From Capsulimonas sp039928515 (GTDB lineage Bacteria; Armatimonadota; Armatimonadia; Armatimonadales; Capsulimonadaceae): a stretch of DNA of 64,000 bases. Of this stretch, positions 1 to 6,794 are shown piece after piece; position 1 is the stretch's first letter; each line of letters begins with the position of its first letter. The notes beneath the pieces are model-generated. The model was given only the letters and a program-made list of their open reading frames with translations. It was not told the DNA's origin and searched no databases. The position numbers were made by a program, and so were the translations under genes. The stretch lies in the NCBI RefSeq assembly GCF_039928515.1, contig NZ_JBDSSZ010000278.1; one strand, 5' to 3'.

Positions 1-100
1 GACGCTGACGGAGCTTGGGATCGAGCGCTCGGACACCATCGGCCCATGGCTCTATTCACCGGCGGCGCGGCGTCAGTCGGAGGAGTTCGTGCTGCTATGA
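1..100 (+). CDS. C-terminal end of STM4012-family radical SAM protein (partial)
   Basis: The frame with codons starting at position 2 is open from the window edge to a TGA at 98-100 and encodes 32 residues containing TLTELGIERSDTIGPWLYS. The stop overlaps the ATG of the next gene (ATGA at 97-100), so the two are translationally coupled. In other bacteria STM4011 is preceded by STM4012, a HemN-like radical SAM protein, and this tail fits that family. The identification rests mainly on that neighbour and on the short tail. The pathway is not known. Confidence 0.6.
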   Translation, partial: TLTELGIERSDTIGPWLYSPAARRQSEEFVLL

Positions 101-975
101 CGCTGCGTATCCTCTATCGCGGATCGCTGTCTAGCTGCAACTACGGCTGTGACTACTGCCCGTTCGCCAAGCACACGGAAACCGACGCCGAGCACGACGC
201 CGACCGCCGCGCCCTGGATCGGTTTGTCGCATGGGTGGGGGAGCAGTGTGACCGCCGTATCTCCGTGCTGTTCACGCCCTGGGGCGAGGCGCTCGTGCGC
301 AAGCGTTATCAAGACGCCCTGGTGACGCTGACAAATATGGATCACGTGGAGAAGATCGCCATCCAGACAAATCTGTCGTGCCGATTGGATTGGGTGGAGC
401 GCTGCGACAAGAGCAAGCTGGGGCTTTGGGCGACGTATCATCCGGGGGAAGTCACGCGGGAGAAGTTTCTGGCGCAATGCTTAGAGGCCGACCGTCGCGG
501 CGTGCGTTTCAGTGTCGGGAGCGTGGGGCTGAAAGAGCATCAGGAAGACATTGCGGCCTTGCGGGCCGCGCTTCCCGAGCATATTTATCTCTGGGTGAAC
601 GCCTACAAGCGCCAATTGGATTACTATACGCCGGACGAGATCGCGCATTACACGCGGATCGATCCGTTATTCCCCGTCAACACCGTGCGCCATCCGAGCG
701 TGGGCGAGACATGCCAGGCGGGACATACGGCGATCTCCGTGGATGGCGACGGGGTTATGCGCCGCTGCCATTTTGTGCGTGAGCCGATTGGAAATCTTTA
801 CGATCCGGACTTCGCCGATGCGCTGCAGCCGCGTCTCTGCGCGAACGAGACCTGCGGCTGCCACATCGGCTATATCCATATGGATCGGCTGGGGCAATAC
901 GATCTTTATGGGGACGGCCTGCTGGAGCGCATCCCCGCCCAGCCAGTCTGGCGTGCGCTGCCTATGTCTCCATGA
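97..975 (+). CDS. STM4011-family radical SAM protein
   Basis: About 292 aa. The N-terminus has the radical SAM cluster motif CNYGCDYC (C-x3-C-x2-C), which binds the 4Fe-4S cluster that cleaves S-adenosylmethionine. The C-terminal part has further cysteines (GETCQAGH, MRRCHF, CANETCGC), suggesting a SPASM-like auxiliary cluster region. I chose the ATG at 97, not the one at 46, because it overlaps the stop of the upstream gene and directly precedes the conserved TLRILYRGSLSSCNYGC segment. STM4011 proteins belong to a conserved set (STM4011-4015) whose substrate is unknown. The 3' end overlaps the convergent LRR gene by 14 bp. Confidence 0.85.
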   Translation: MTLRILYRGSLSSCNYGCDYCPFAKHTETDAEHDADRRALDRFVAWVGEQCDRRISVLFTPWGEALVRKRYQDALVTLTNMDHVEKIAIQTNLSCRLDWVERCDKSKLGLWATYHPGEVTREKFLAQCLEADRRGVRFSVGSVGLKEHQEDIAALRAALPEHIYLWVNAYKRQLDYYTPDEIAHYTRIDPLFPVNTVRHPSVGETCQAGHTAISVDGDGVMRRCHFVREPIGNLYDPDFADALQPRLCANETCGCHIGYIHMDRLGQYDLYGDGLLERIPAQPVWRALPMSP

Positions 976-2068
976 TCGGCCGGTAGTCGTCCGTGCGGTC
1001 GAAGCCCGCGATCCACGCCGCCGCCTGACGGCAGGTCTTTGTCTGCGGAGGAACGCGAATGATGTACTGGCGGCCGGTGGATGGGCAGAGAACGGAGATG
1101 CAGACCAGCGCTTCGTCGCCGACCATTTTGACGCGCAGTAAACGGCGCTCGCCCCCGGGATCGGTGTCGCGGTTCAGCTCTTCGGCGTGGGCGTCGAGCA
1201 GAAATCGCTCGTAGCCCATGCGCTCCAGCAGCACGCGGCGCAGCTCGGAGTTCACTGTGTCCAGAACCTCCCGCGCGGTGATCGTCTCCGGCTGGAAGGC
1301 GATGCGGGCGTCGATCGGCACGCCGCGCCAGCGCAGCCGCGCTCCCGCGAGCTGAGGCGGCAGGGACGTGATCTGCGTGTCGGCGAGATCGAGCCATGAG
1401 GTGACGTGCAGTGTTTCCGGCAGCGATGTCAGGCTTTCACAGCCGCGCAGATCCAGCTGGGCAAGCTGCGTCATCCAGGTCGGCAGTTCCGTGAGCGCGC
1501 GGCAGCCGCGCGCATTCAAACGCCCGATGCGCACTGTCGCCTGCGTTGGCCACTGAGCCAGACGGCTGCATCCGCCGATGTCCAGGAAATAAACTTCCAG
1601 CCCTTCCGGGAGCGCGCGTAAACTTGTGCAGCCTTGCAGAACGAGCGTCCCGACCTTTAGTCCGACTGGAAGGCTTTGCAGCTCCGCGCATCCAGTCAGA
1701 TCCAATCTGTATTCCACCTGGAGATCGGCCGGCAGCGAGGAGATCGACGTATCGCGCAATGTCAGCTCGTAGCAATGAAGCCGGCGCGGCAGCTCCGTCA
1801 GTCCATGGCAGCCCGTACCATCCAGCCGGGTGGCGCGCAGGCCCTCCGGCAGCGCCGTCAGATTGACGCATCCGCTGACATCCAGGCTGTCTACCCGCAG
1901 ATCTTCCGGCAGCTGCGTCAGCGCGCGGTTTCCGGCGAAAGAAAGATGCCCATGCACTCGCAGCCCGCGCGGCGCGTTTCCCGCCAGGATCATCGCTTCG
2001 ATCTGCGCACGGTCAAACGCCTGCGCGATCGATGGCGTGAGCACCCGCTCCAAAGTATTCGTCGTCAT
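962..2068 (-). CDS. Leucine-rich-repeat protein with C-terminal DUF6745-like region
   Basis: 368 aa. Residues from about 35 to 240 are irregular leucine-rich repeats of about 20 residues with the recurring core LDLxGCxxLxxLPxxL. The C-terminal ~120 residues (ITAREVLDTVNSELRRVLLE, then VCISVLCPSTGRQYIIRVPP) resemble the DUF6745 domain often fused to such repeats. There is no signal peptide, so it is probably cytoplasmic. An AGGAG site precedes the ATG, and the upstream small gene ends 11 bp before it, so the two form an operon. LRR proteins such as STM4015 occur in STM4011-type clusters, so association with the convergent radical SAM gene is plausible but unproven. Confidence 0.7.
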   Translation of the reverse strand: MTTNTLERVLTPSIAQAFDRAQIEAMILAGNAPRGLRVHGHLSFAGNRALTQLPEDLRVDSLDVSGCVNLTALPEGLRATRLDGTGCHGLTELPRRLHCYELTLRDTSISSLPADLQVEYRLDLTGCAELQSLPVGLKVGTLVLQGCTSLRALPEGLEVYFLDIGGCSRLAQWPTQATVRIGRLNARGCRALTELPTWMTQLAQLDLRGCESLTSLPETLHVTSWLDLADTQITSLPPQLAGARLRWRGVPIDARIAFQPETITAREVLDTVNSELRRVLLERMGYERFLLDAHAEELNRDTDPGGERRLLRVKMVGDEALVCISVLCPSTGRQYIIRVPPQTKTCRQAAAWIAGFDRTDDYRPIMET

Positions 2069-2079
2069 GGCGCTTCTCC

Positions 2080-2379
2080 TTAATCGACGATCCGTCGGAT
2101 GGCCTGCGGGGTATACTCGCGCTGATACCAGAACCGGTAATCGCCGCGCGGCAGGGTAATCGGCTTATGCTCTTCATGTACGACCCGCGCCTCCAGCGCC
2201 AGGACACGCACATAAAGGTTTCCGTTGCGCTCGTAAATCTCCGCCGTTCCCGGAGCTTCGATCCGGTGGCTGTGCCCGGTCATTTCGCCATGCGCCAGCG
2301 TCGTTCCCGGTTTTGTTTCCGCCCCGGCGGGGATCTCTTCCACCGCTGCAATCATAATATCGCCATGTCGCCACATCAT
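2080..2379 (-). CDS. Small hypothetical protein paired with the LRR gene
   Basis: 99 aa from MMWRHGDIMIAAVEEIPAGA. I start at 2379 because a perfect AGGAGG lies about 10 nt upstream (2388-2394 region); the longer frame from 2469 has no such site. The sequence is rich in beta-forming segments and contains HGEMTGHSHRIE and a C-terminal YTPQAIRRIVD. Similar short proteins accompany LRR/DUF6745 genes, but I know of no function. It is co-transcribed with the LRR gene. Confidence 0.65.
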   Translation of the reverse strand: MMWRHGDIMIAAVEEIPAGAETKPGTTLAHGEMTGHSHRIEAPGTAEIYERNGNLYVRVLALEARVVHEEHKPITLPRGDYRFWYQREYTPQAIRRIVD

Positions 2380-2569
2380 TTTGGTGCGCCTCCTAAACTC
2401 ATTAGACCAAGTCTTGCCGGCAAGTGTTTTGCCTGGACTTATTGTCTCATATCGGCGTAAGACGCGCAAGGAGAAACGAATTTCGCCGGCATGCGAACTT
2501 CCAAATTTCTCACCAGATGAGAGTTAATGCTTTAAAAACTCGAAAATTGTAATTATGGAGAAGAAAACT

Positions 2570-2956
2570 ATGAGTGATGACCGTTACGAGCGCGGCGCGG
2601 AGATTGTAGCGCGCGTTTACAAAGACTTTGGTGACAGCTTTTTAGCCGAAGTCGCGGCGGCCGCCCCCGATCTGTCGCGGTACATCCGTGAGTTCGCCTT
2701 CGGCGATATCTATTCCCGGCCGGGGCTGGAGCCGCGCCAGCGTGAGATGATCATCATTTCCTCATTGGCGACGATCGGCTACGCCGCGCACGAACTCAAA
2801 GCGCATATCCACGGCGCCCTGAATGTGGGCGTCACGCGGGAGGAGATCGTGGAGATATTGATTCAAGTTGCTCCTTACGCCGGATTTCCGGCGGCGATCA
2901 ATGGGCTGCACGCAGCGAAAGAAGTTTTTTCGGAGTGGGATAAAATCTCGTCGTAA
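2570..2956 (+). CDS. Carboxymuconolactone decarboxylase family protein
   Basis: 128 aa from MSDDRYERGAEIV. The start at 2570 has a GGAGAAG site 6-7 nt upstream; the ATG at 2555 sits inside that site and is rejected. The all-helical CMD fold is recognisable in RQREMIIISSLATIGYAAHE, HIHGALNVGVTREEIVE and the family-typical ending YAGFPAAINGL. It lacks the CxxC of AhpD, so it is more like gamma-CMD proteins than a peroxidase reductase. The substrate is unknown. Confidence 0.8.
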   Translation: MSDDRYERGAEIVARVYKDFGDSFLAEVAAAAPDLSRYIREFAFGDIYSRPGLEPRQREMIIISSLATIGYAAHELKAHIHGALNVGVTREEIVEILIQVAPYAGFPAAINGLHAAKEVFSEWDKISS

Positions 2957-2978
2957 TTCCGAAAATTATTGTCGCCTT

Positions 2979-3012
2979 CGTTACTGTTCCTCCTACGCAA
3001 GGAACAGTAACG
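2979..3012. terminator. 13-bp perfect hairpin downstream of the CMD gene
   Basis: CGTTACTGTTCCT (2979-2991) pairs exactly with 3000-3012 across an 8-nt loop. No strong T-run follows, so it is a weak terminator or a 3'-end-stabilising hairpin. Confidence 0.5.
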
Positions 3013-3080
3013 CCGTCATATTCTTGAGTGAAAAGCATGCCAGAATAATGAAATATTGTCTCTGAAATTACGATAATTGC

Positions 3081-3109
3081 TTGACAGTATGGAAATCGCA
3101 TGCTATACT
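3081..3109 (+). promoter_or_regulatory. Near-consensus sigma-70 promoter of the spherulin-4-like gene
   Basis: TTGACA at 3081-3086, a 17-bp spacer and TATACT at 3104-3109, with a TG dinucleotide at 3101-3102 giving an extended -10. The predicted start site falls inside the palindrome that follows. Confidence 0.85.
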
Positions 3110-3110
3110 T

Positions 3111-3142
3111 GCGCCGATACGTAAACGTTTACGTATCGGCGC
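3111..3142. promoter_or_regulatory. 32-bp perfect palindromic operator with LacI-type core
   Basis: Every base from 3111 to 3142 matches its own reverse complement. The centre is GTAAACGTTTAC, a typical LacI/CcpA-family half-site pair, extended on both sides by GATAC and GCGCC. It starts one base after the -10 and covers the expected start site, so a bound repressor would block transcription. The cognate regulator is not identified; the LacI genes nearby have different operators. Confidence 0.8.
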
Positions 3143-3235
3143 TGATTGCTTGGCCTAAAGCGATCGAATAAATTAGGGCGAGATAAGCAGCGCAGCAAAT
3201 GATCGGACTCCGTTGGAAAGACAAGGAGAAGGAAC

Positions 3236-4189
3236 ATGAAACTCAAGAATGCTTGGATTCTCGGCGCGGTGGCCGCGCTTCTCGGGAGTGCGGCTCCGGC
3301 AACATTCGCCGCGGGAATGATTATTCCCGCGTATGTGCCTCTCACGGATACAACGACATGGCAAATCCTCGCTGAGGACGCCGCGATTATGCAAAGTGGC
3401 TCCAGCACCGTATACAAAGATTACTGGGTGACCGTCAACAGCGCCAACAACGGTCCGTTCTCGAACTCCGCCGATTGGGCCACGGCCGCCACTCGGTTCA
3501 ATCCGATCCGGGCGAACGGTGGGAAGATTATTGGATATGTCCACGCTCTAGGGGCGCCGACTGGAACCACATATCGGCCGCTCGCCGACGTGAAAGCGGA
3601 TATTACCGCGTGGGTGAGTGGTTATAGCAATCTGGACGGAATTTGGATCGACGAATTCTATCCTCGTTATGAGATCGCGGGGCCAAGCGGCTCATCCGCG
3701 ACCTACCCAAACGGAGAAAGCTTAGCGCCTACGGACCGATCCTTCGCGAACCCCGATGGTTTGTTCAACGGCAATCCCGTTCATCCCGCAGGTGGCTACT
3801 TCAGTCAGTTGACCAGCTGGATCCGCTCCACTTATCCACAGCTCAAAATTGTCGGTAACGCCGGCGGCTGGTTTTATTCGAACCAGCGCGAATACGCCAG
3901 TCTTGTCGATGTGACGTGCAGCTTTGAGAAGACTTACGCGGCCGCCGCGAATTCACCGACTAATGATTGGTCGGGATTGAACCAGGACATCAATACTCAA
4001 AGCTACGCACAGCTTGCGCTGATCCACACGAACTCCAGCGACCTCAATGGCGCGATCGATCAGTCTATTAGCCACGGGTACGAATACTTCTATACGACGG
4101 ACAGTATCTTCAGTGACACCAGCAACGTCTGGGGCAGCATTCCCGGCTACTTTACGTCGGAAGTAACATATATCGCTAACCACAGCTAG
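3236..4189 (+). CDS. Secreted spherulation-specific family 4 (Spherulin4) protein, probable glycosidase
   Basis: 317 aa with a signal peptide (about residues 1-26, ending TFAAG). The family signature opening MIIPAYVP is followed by IGYVHA and GIWIDEF, the barrel strands carrying the acidic residues of Spherulin4 proteins, then IVGNAGG. Some members (GH135 type) hydrolyse galactosaminogalactan-like polymers; the substrate here is not predictable. It is a single-gene unit with its own promoter and palindromic operator and ends in a strong terminator. Confidence 0.8.
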   Translation: MKLKNAWILGAVAALLGSAAPATFAAGMIIPAYVPLTDTTTWQILAEDAAIMQSGSSTVYKDYWVTVNSANNGPFSNSADWATAATRFNPIRANGGKIIGYVHALGAPTGTTYRPLADVKADITAWVSGYSNLDGIWIDEFYPRYEIAGPSGSSATYPNGESLAPTDRSFANPDGLFNGNPVHPAGGYFSQLTSWIRSTYPQLKIVGNAGGWFYSNQREYASLVDVTCSFEKTYAAAANSPTNDWSGLNQDINTQSYAQLALIHTNSSDLNGAIDQSISHGYEYFYTTDSIFSDTSNVWGSIPGYFTSEVTYIANHS

Positions 4190-4192
4190 CTC

Positions 4193-4252
4193 CACACGAA
4201 AAACACCCACGCGCCGGCCGCAATCCGCCGGCGCGTGGGTGTTTTTCGTGTG
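4193..4252. terminator. Strong bidirectional Rho-independent terminator
   Basis: A 26-bp perfect stem (4193-4218 with 4227-4252) and an 8-nt loop. The stem has an A-tract on one side and a T-tract on the other. Confidence 0.9.
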
Positions 4253-4333
4253 TTTTGCGTATTGTCCTTATCTTTGCATCCTCCAGAGTTTTCTGTAAGA
4301 AACAGCAATTTTGAAACTATTTTCTGCAAGCCC

Positions 4334-4420
4334 TTGACAGACCAGAGTGCAAGTGATAGAATACCAAATGTGAGATGTAAGCGCTTTCAGAAAGATTTTC
4401 ATAATATGTAAGCGTCTACA
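4334..4420 (+). promoter_or_regulatory. Promoter and two LacI-type operators of LacI-A
   Basis: TTGACA 4334-4339, 17-bp spacer, TAGAAT 4357-4362. Two operator-like sites follow: TGTAAGCGCTTTCA (4376-4389, 12/14 palindromic) and TGTAAGCGTCTACA (4407-4420, 10/14). Their position between promoter and gene suggests autoregulation. Confidence 0.7.
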
Positions 4421-4441
4421 TCGAGATTGTCGGAGGTTGGA

Positions 4442-5449
4442 TTGCGAGTTTCATTACGGTGTGTGGCCGAACGGGCGGGGGTTTCCGATGCGACAGCGTC
4501 GCGTGTGCTGAACGGGGTGGACGCTCCGGTCGCGCGGGAAACACGGGAACGTGTTCTGCGTATTGCGGCGGAGATTGGTTATACGCCCAATCTTGCGGCG
4601 AAGGCGCTCGCGACGGGGCGGACGAAGACGGTCGCCCTTTGGTCCGTGAATTTGCGCGCTCCGCATTCGTCCCAGGTCGTTTACTGCATGCGCGACGAAA
4701 TTATGAAGAACGACTACGATCTGACGATCAGCGACTTCAAATTTCGCTCCGACGGAGCGCTGGATACGTCCCGGATCATTTCCTGGCCGGTGGACGGGGT
4801 GATCGCCGTAGACTTGCCGCGCGGAGACGTTCCCGGGTTGTCGAACAGCCTGCTTGGCGGCAAACCGCTCGTGAGCATTGGGGCCTATGTGCTGGAGAAT
4901 ATTGACCATGTTTATGTCGACTTCGCTCCAATGTCGGCGGCGGCGGTGCGTCATCTGCACAGCGTTGGATGCCGGCGCATCGCCTATCTCGTTCCGAACT
5001 GGTTTGAATGGTTCCGCTCCGCGGACGACGCCCGTTTGCGGGGATATGAAACCGCGATTGAGCAGCTGGGGCTGGAGCCGGAGTTCATTGTTACCGAAAA
5101 TGAAGTACGTGTCGCCGTCGGTCCGGTGCTGAAGTCTCATATCGCGCTGCACGGCGCGCCGGATGCGCTGTTCTGCTTCAACGACAATATGACAATCGCG
5201 GCCTCGCGGGCACTGCGTGAAGTCGGATTGATTCCTGGGCGAGATGTCAAGCTGGTGGGCTGCGATGGGATCGACGACAGCGCGGACTTCTATCCGCCGT
5301 TGACAACTGTCGTACAGCCTGTTGAAGAGATGTGCGCTGTTGCCTGGACATTCCTGGCGCGGCGCATCAAAGATCCGGATATCCCGGTCCAGCAAATGAC
5401 TTTAACGGCGAAATTGGAAATCCGTGGATCATCCACGGGAGACTTTTGA
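4442..5449 (+). CDS. LacI-family transcriptional regulator (LacI-A)
   Basis: 335 aa. I start at the TTG at 4442 because GGAGG (4432-4436) lies 5 nt upstream; the TTG at 4427 precedes that site. The N-terminal helix-turn-helix and hinge read RCVAERAGVSDATASRVLNG and NLAAKALATGRTKT. The periplasmic-binding-like effector domain follows, with VDGVIAVDLPRG, RRIAYLVPNWFEW and DALFCFNDNMTIAASRALRE. It is a clear paralog of LacI-B at 9971, with the same WFEW segment and ending. It probably represses the adjacent pseudopilin/GH27 genes in response to a galactoside-type sugar; that ligand is inferred from the neighbours. Confidence 0.9.
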   Translation: MRVSLRCVAERAGVSDATASRVLNGVDAPVARETRERVLRIAAEIGYTPNLAAKALATGRTKTVALWSVNLRAPHSSQVVYCMRDEIMKNDYDLTISDFKFRSDGALDTSRIISWPVDGVIAVDLPRGDVPGLSNSLLGGKPLVSIGAYVLENIDHVYVDFAPMSAAAVRHLHSVGCRRIAYLVPNWFEWFRSADDARLRGYETAIEQLGLEPEFIVTENEVRVAVGPVLKSHIALHGAPDALFCFNDNMTIAASRALREVGLIPGRDVKLVGCDGIDDSADFYPPLTTVVQPVEEMCAVAWTFLARRIKDPDIPVQQMTLTAKLEIRGSSTGDF

Positions 5450-5473
5450 TGCTTTTCACAGGGGCGTATGTTA

Positions 5474-5665
5474 TTATTGTTCATCAACATCCCAAGCGAG
5501 CTTATTGATCGTATCGCTCGTGGTATTGGTAACCATAGCAATCTTGCCTGTGAGAGCGAGATTTGACGGCTTGCCGCCGATCAATGCGCCCTCGATCTGG
5601 AACGTTCCGGTCCGGGGGCGTGAAACGAAGTCTTTGCTTAAGGGCGGAGCGAAAACTGGCCGCAT
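5474..5665 (-). CDS. Small antisense-oriented hypothetical ORF in the LacI-A/pseudopilin A gap
   Basis: The 255-bp gap between LacI-A and pseudopilin A has no clear promoter. On the minus strand it holds a 63-aa frame containing GTFQIEGALIGG and NLALTGKIAMVTNTTSD, with codon use like real genes here. There is no good ribosome site and no match I recognise. It may be the remnant of a longer gene or chance. Pseudopilin A may be read through from LacI-A. Confidence 0.25.
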   Translation of the reverse strand: MRPVFAPPLSKDFVSRPRTGTFQIEGALIGGKPSNLALTGKIAMVTNTTSDTINKLAWDVDEQ

Positions 5666-5704
5666 CGCGGCCCGTTGTTATCTTTACGAAGAAGGGTTAC
5701 CATC

Positions 5705-6529
5705 ATGTCCAAGCGCAATGGTTTTACATTAATTGAATTGCTAGTTGTCATCGCAATTATCGCGATTCTCGCCGCCATCCTATTTCCCGTTTTCGCCAAG
5801 GCGCGCGAAAAGGCCCGCCAGATTTCCTGCGCTTCCAATATGAAGCAGCTGGCGCTGGGACTGCTCCAGTACAACCAGGACTACGACGAATCCATGCCCT
5901 CCACCAACACCATCTGGGGCGGCGGCTGGGCCGGCGAGGTCTATCCCTATGTCAAGAGCAAAGGGATCTACGCCTGCCCGGACGACTCTTCCGATCCCGG
6001 GGGCGCCGGCTTCACACGTGTCTCGTATGGCTTGAATGTCAACGTGCTTCCGCCATATGGAACGGGGCAGGGGAACTACTTCACCACAAGCAGCACTACA
6101 GCGATCGCGGCGCAGACCGCGCCCGCCAGCACGGTCCTGCTGTTTGAAATCCAGAAGCAGCTTTATGTCGATGTGACCAATCCGCTCGAAACGTCCAGCA
6201 CGATTGGCGACGGAGCCAAGGGCTACGGCGGATGCAGCGGTTCTGGCATCGACTCGAGCTACTGCAACGCCGTGTACGCCACCGGCAAGATCGACGGCTA
6301 CGATATCCCCAACTGGTCGGGAGTCCAGGGCGTACATACGGACGGCGCCAACTATGCCGCGCTGGACGGCCATGTCAAATGGCTGAAGCCCAGCGCTGTT
6401 TCCGGCGGATTGACTGCTCCCGACACAAACACCCCGGCGAGCCGGACCAACGTCACGGCGGCGGGAACCTCCAGCATGGTGATGTGCAATGGGAACAGCA
6501 AGGCGGTTCTCACCTTCAGTCAGCTTTAA
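5705..6529 (+). CDS. DUF1559 / H-X9-DG pseudopilin A
   Basis: 274 aa starting MSKRNGFTLIELLVVIAIIA; the upstream ATG at 5675 would add ten residues before the leader. The short basic leader, G|FTLIE cleavage/methylation site and hydrophobic helix are those of type IV/type II pseudopilins. AREKARQISCASNMKQL and YACPDDSS are typical DUF1559 features. Near the C-terminus HTDGANYAALDG fits the H-X9-DG signature. The product is predicted to be cleaved by a prepilin peptidase and displayed or secreted. It lies between LacI-A and GH27-A and closely resembles pseudopilin B. No lipoprotein gene follows it. Confidence 0.92.
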   Translation: MSKRNGFTLIELLVVIAIIAILAAILFPVFAKAREKARQISCASNMKQLALGLLQYNQDYDESMPSTNTIWGGGWAGEVYPYVKSKGIYACPDDSSDPGGAGFTRVSYGLNVNVLPPYGTGQGNYFTTSSTTAIAAQTAPASTVLLFEIQKQLYVDVTNPLETSSTIGDGAKGYGGCSGSGIDSSYCNAVYATGKIDGYDIPNWSGVQGVHTDGANYAALDGHVKWLKPSAVSGGLTAPDTNTPASRTNVTAAGTSSMVMCNGNSKAVLTFSQL

Positions 6530-6571
6530 GAACTCCAATGGGGAGTTTCTCGCTCGAGACTAGCAGCGTCG

Positions 6572-6609
6572 AAATAGCCCGTCCCACGAATAGAGGGACG
6601 GGCTATTTT
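6572..6609. terminator. Rho-independent terminator after pseudopilin A
   Basis: 14-bp perfect stem (6572-6585 with 6595-6608), 9-nt loop, ending in TTTT. Confidence 0.85.
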
Positions 6610-6623
6610 GCGGCAAATACTTC

Positions 6624-6669
6624 TTGACACGTACGTTCCAATCGCTTATAATTCATGAAACCGGTTACA
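6624..6669 (+). promoter_or_regulatory. Full-consensus promoter plus LacI-type operator for GH27-A
   Basis: TTGACA 6624-6629, 17-bp spacer, TATAAT 6647-6652. The operator TGAAACCGGTTACA (6656-6669, 12/14 palindromic) covers the expected start site. The same AACCGGTT core occurs twice before pseudopilin B. Confidence 0.88.
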
Positions 6670-6794
6670 TAGCAATGATGTTCATATTGCTCTATTTGCA
6701 ATATTTGTTCTAATCGCTATCGGTCATGGGAGCAAATATGCTCTCATAGCGATATGTCTTTTGTGACAATCGCGATATAGAAGGAGATCGCTCG

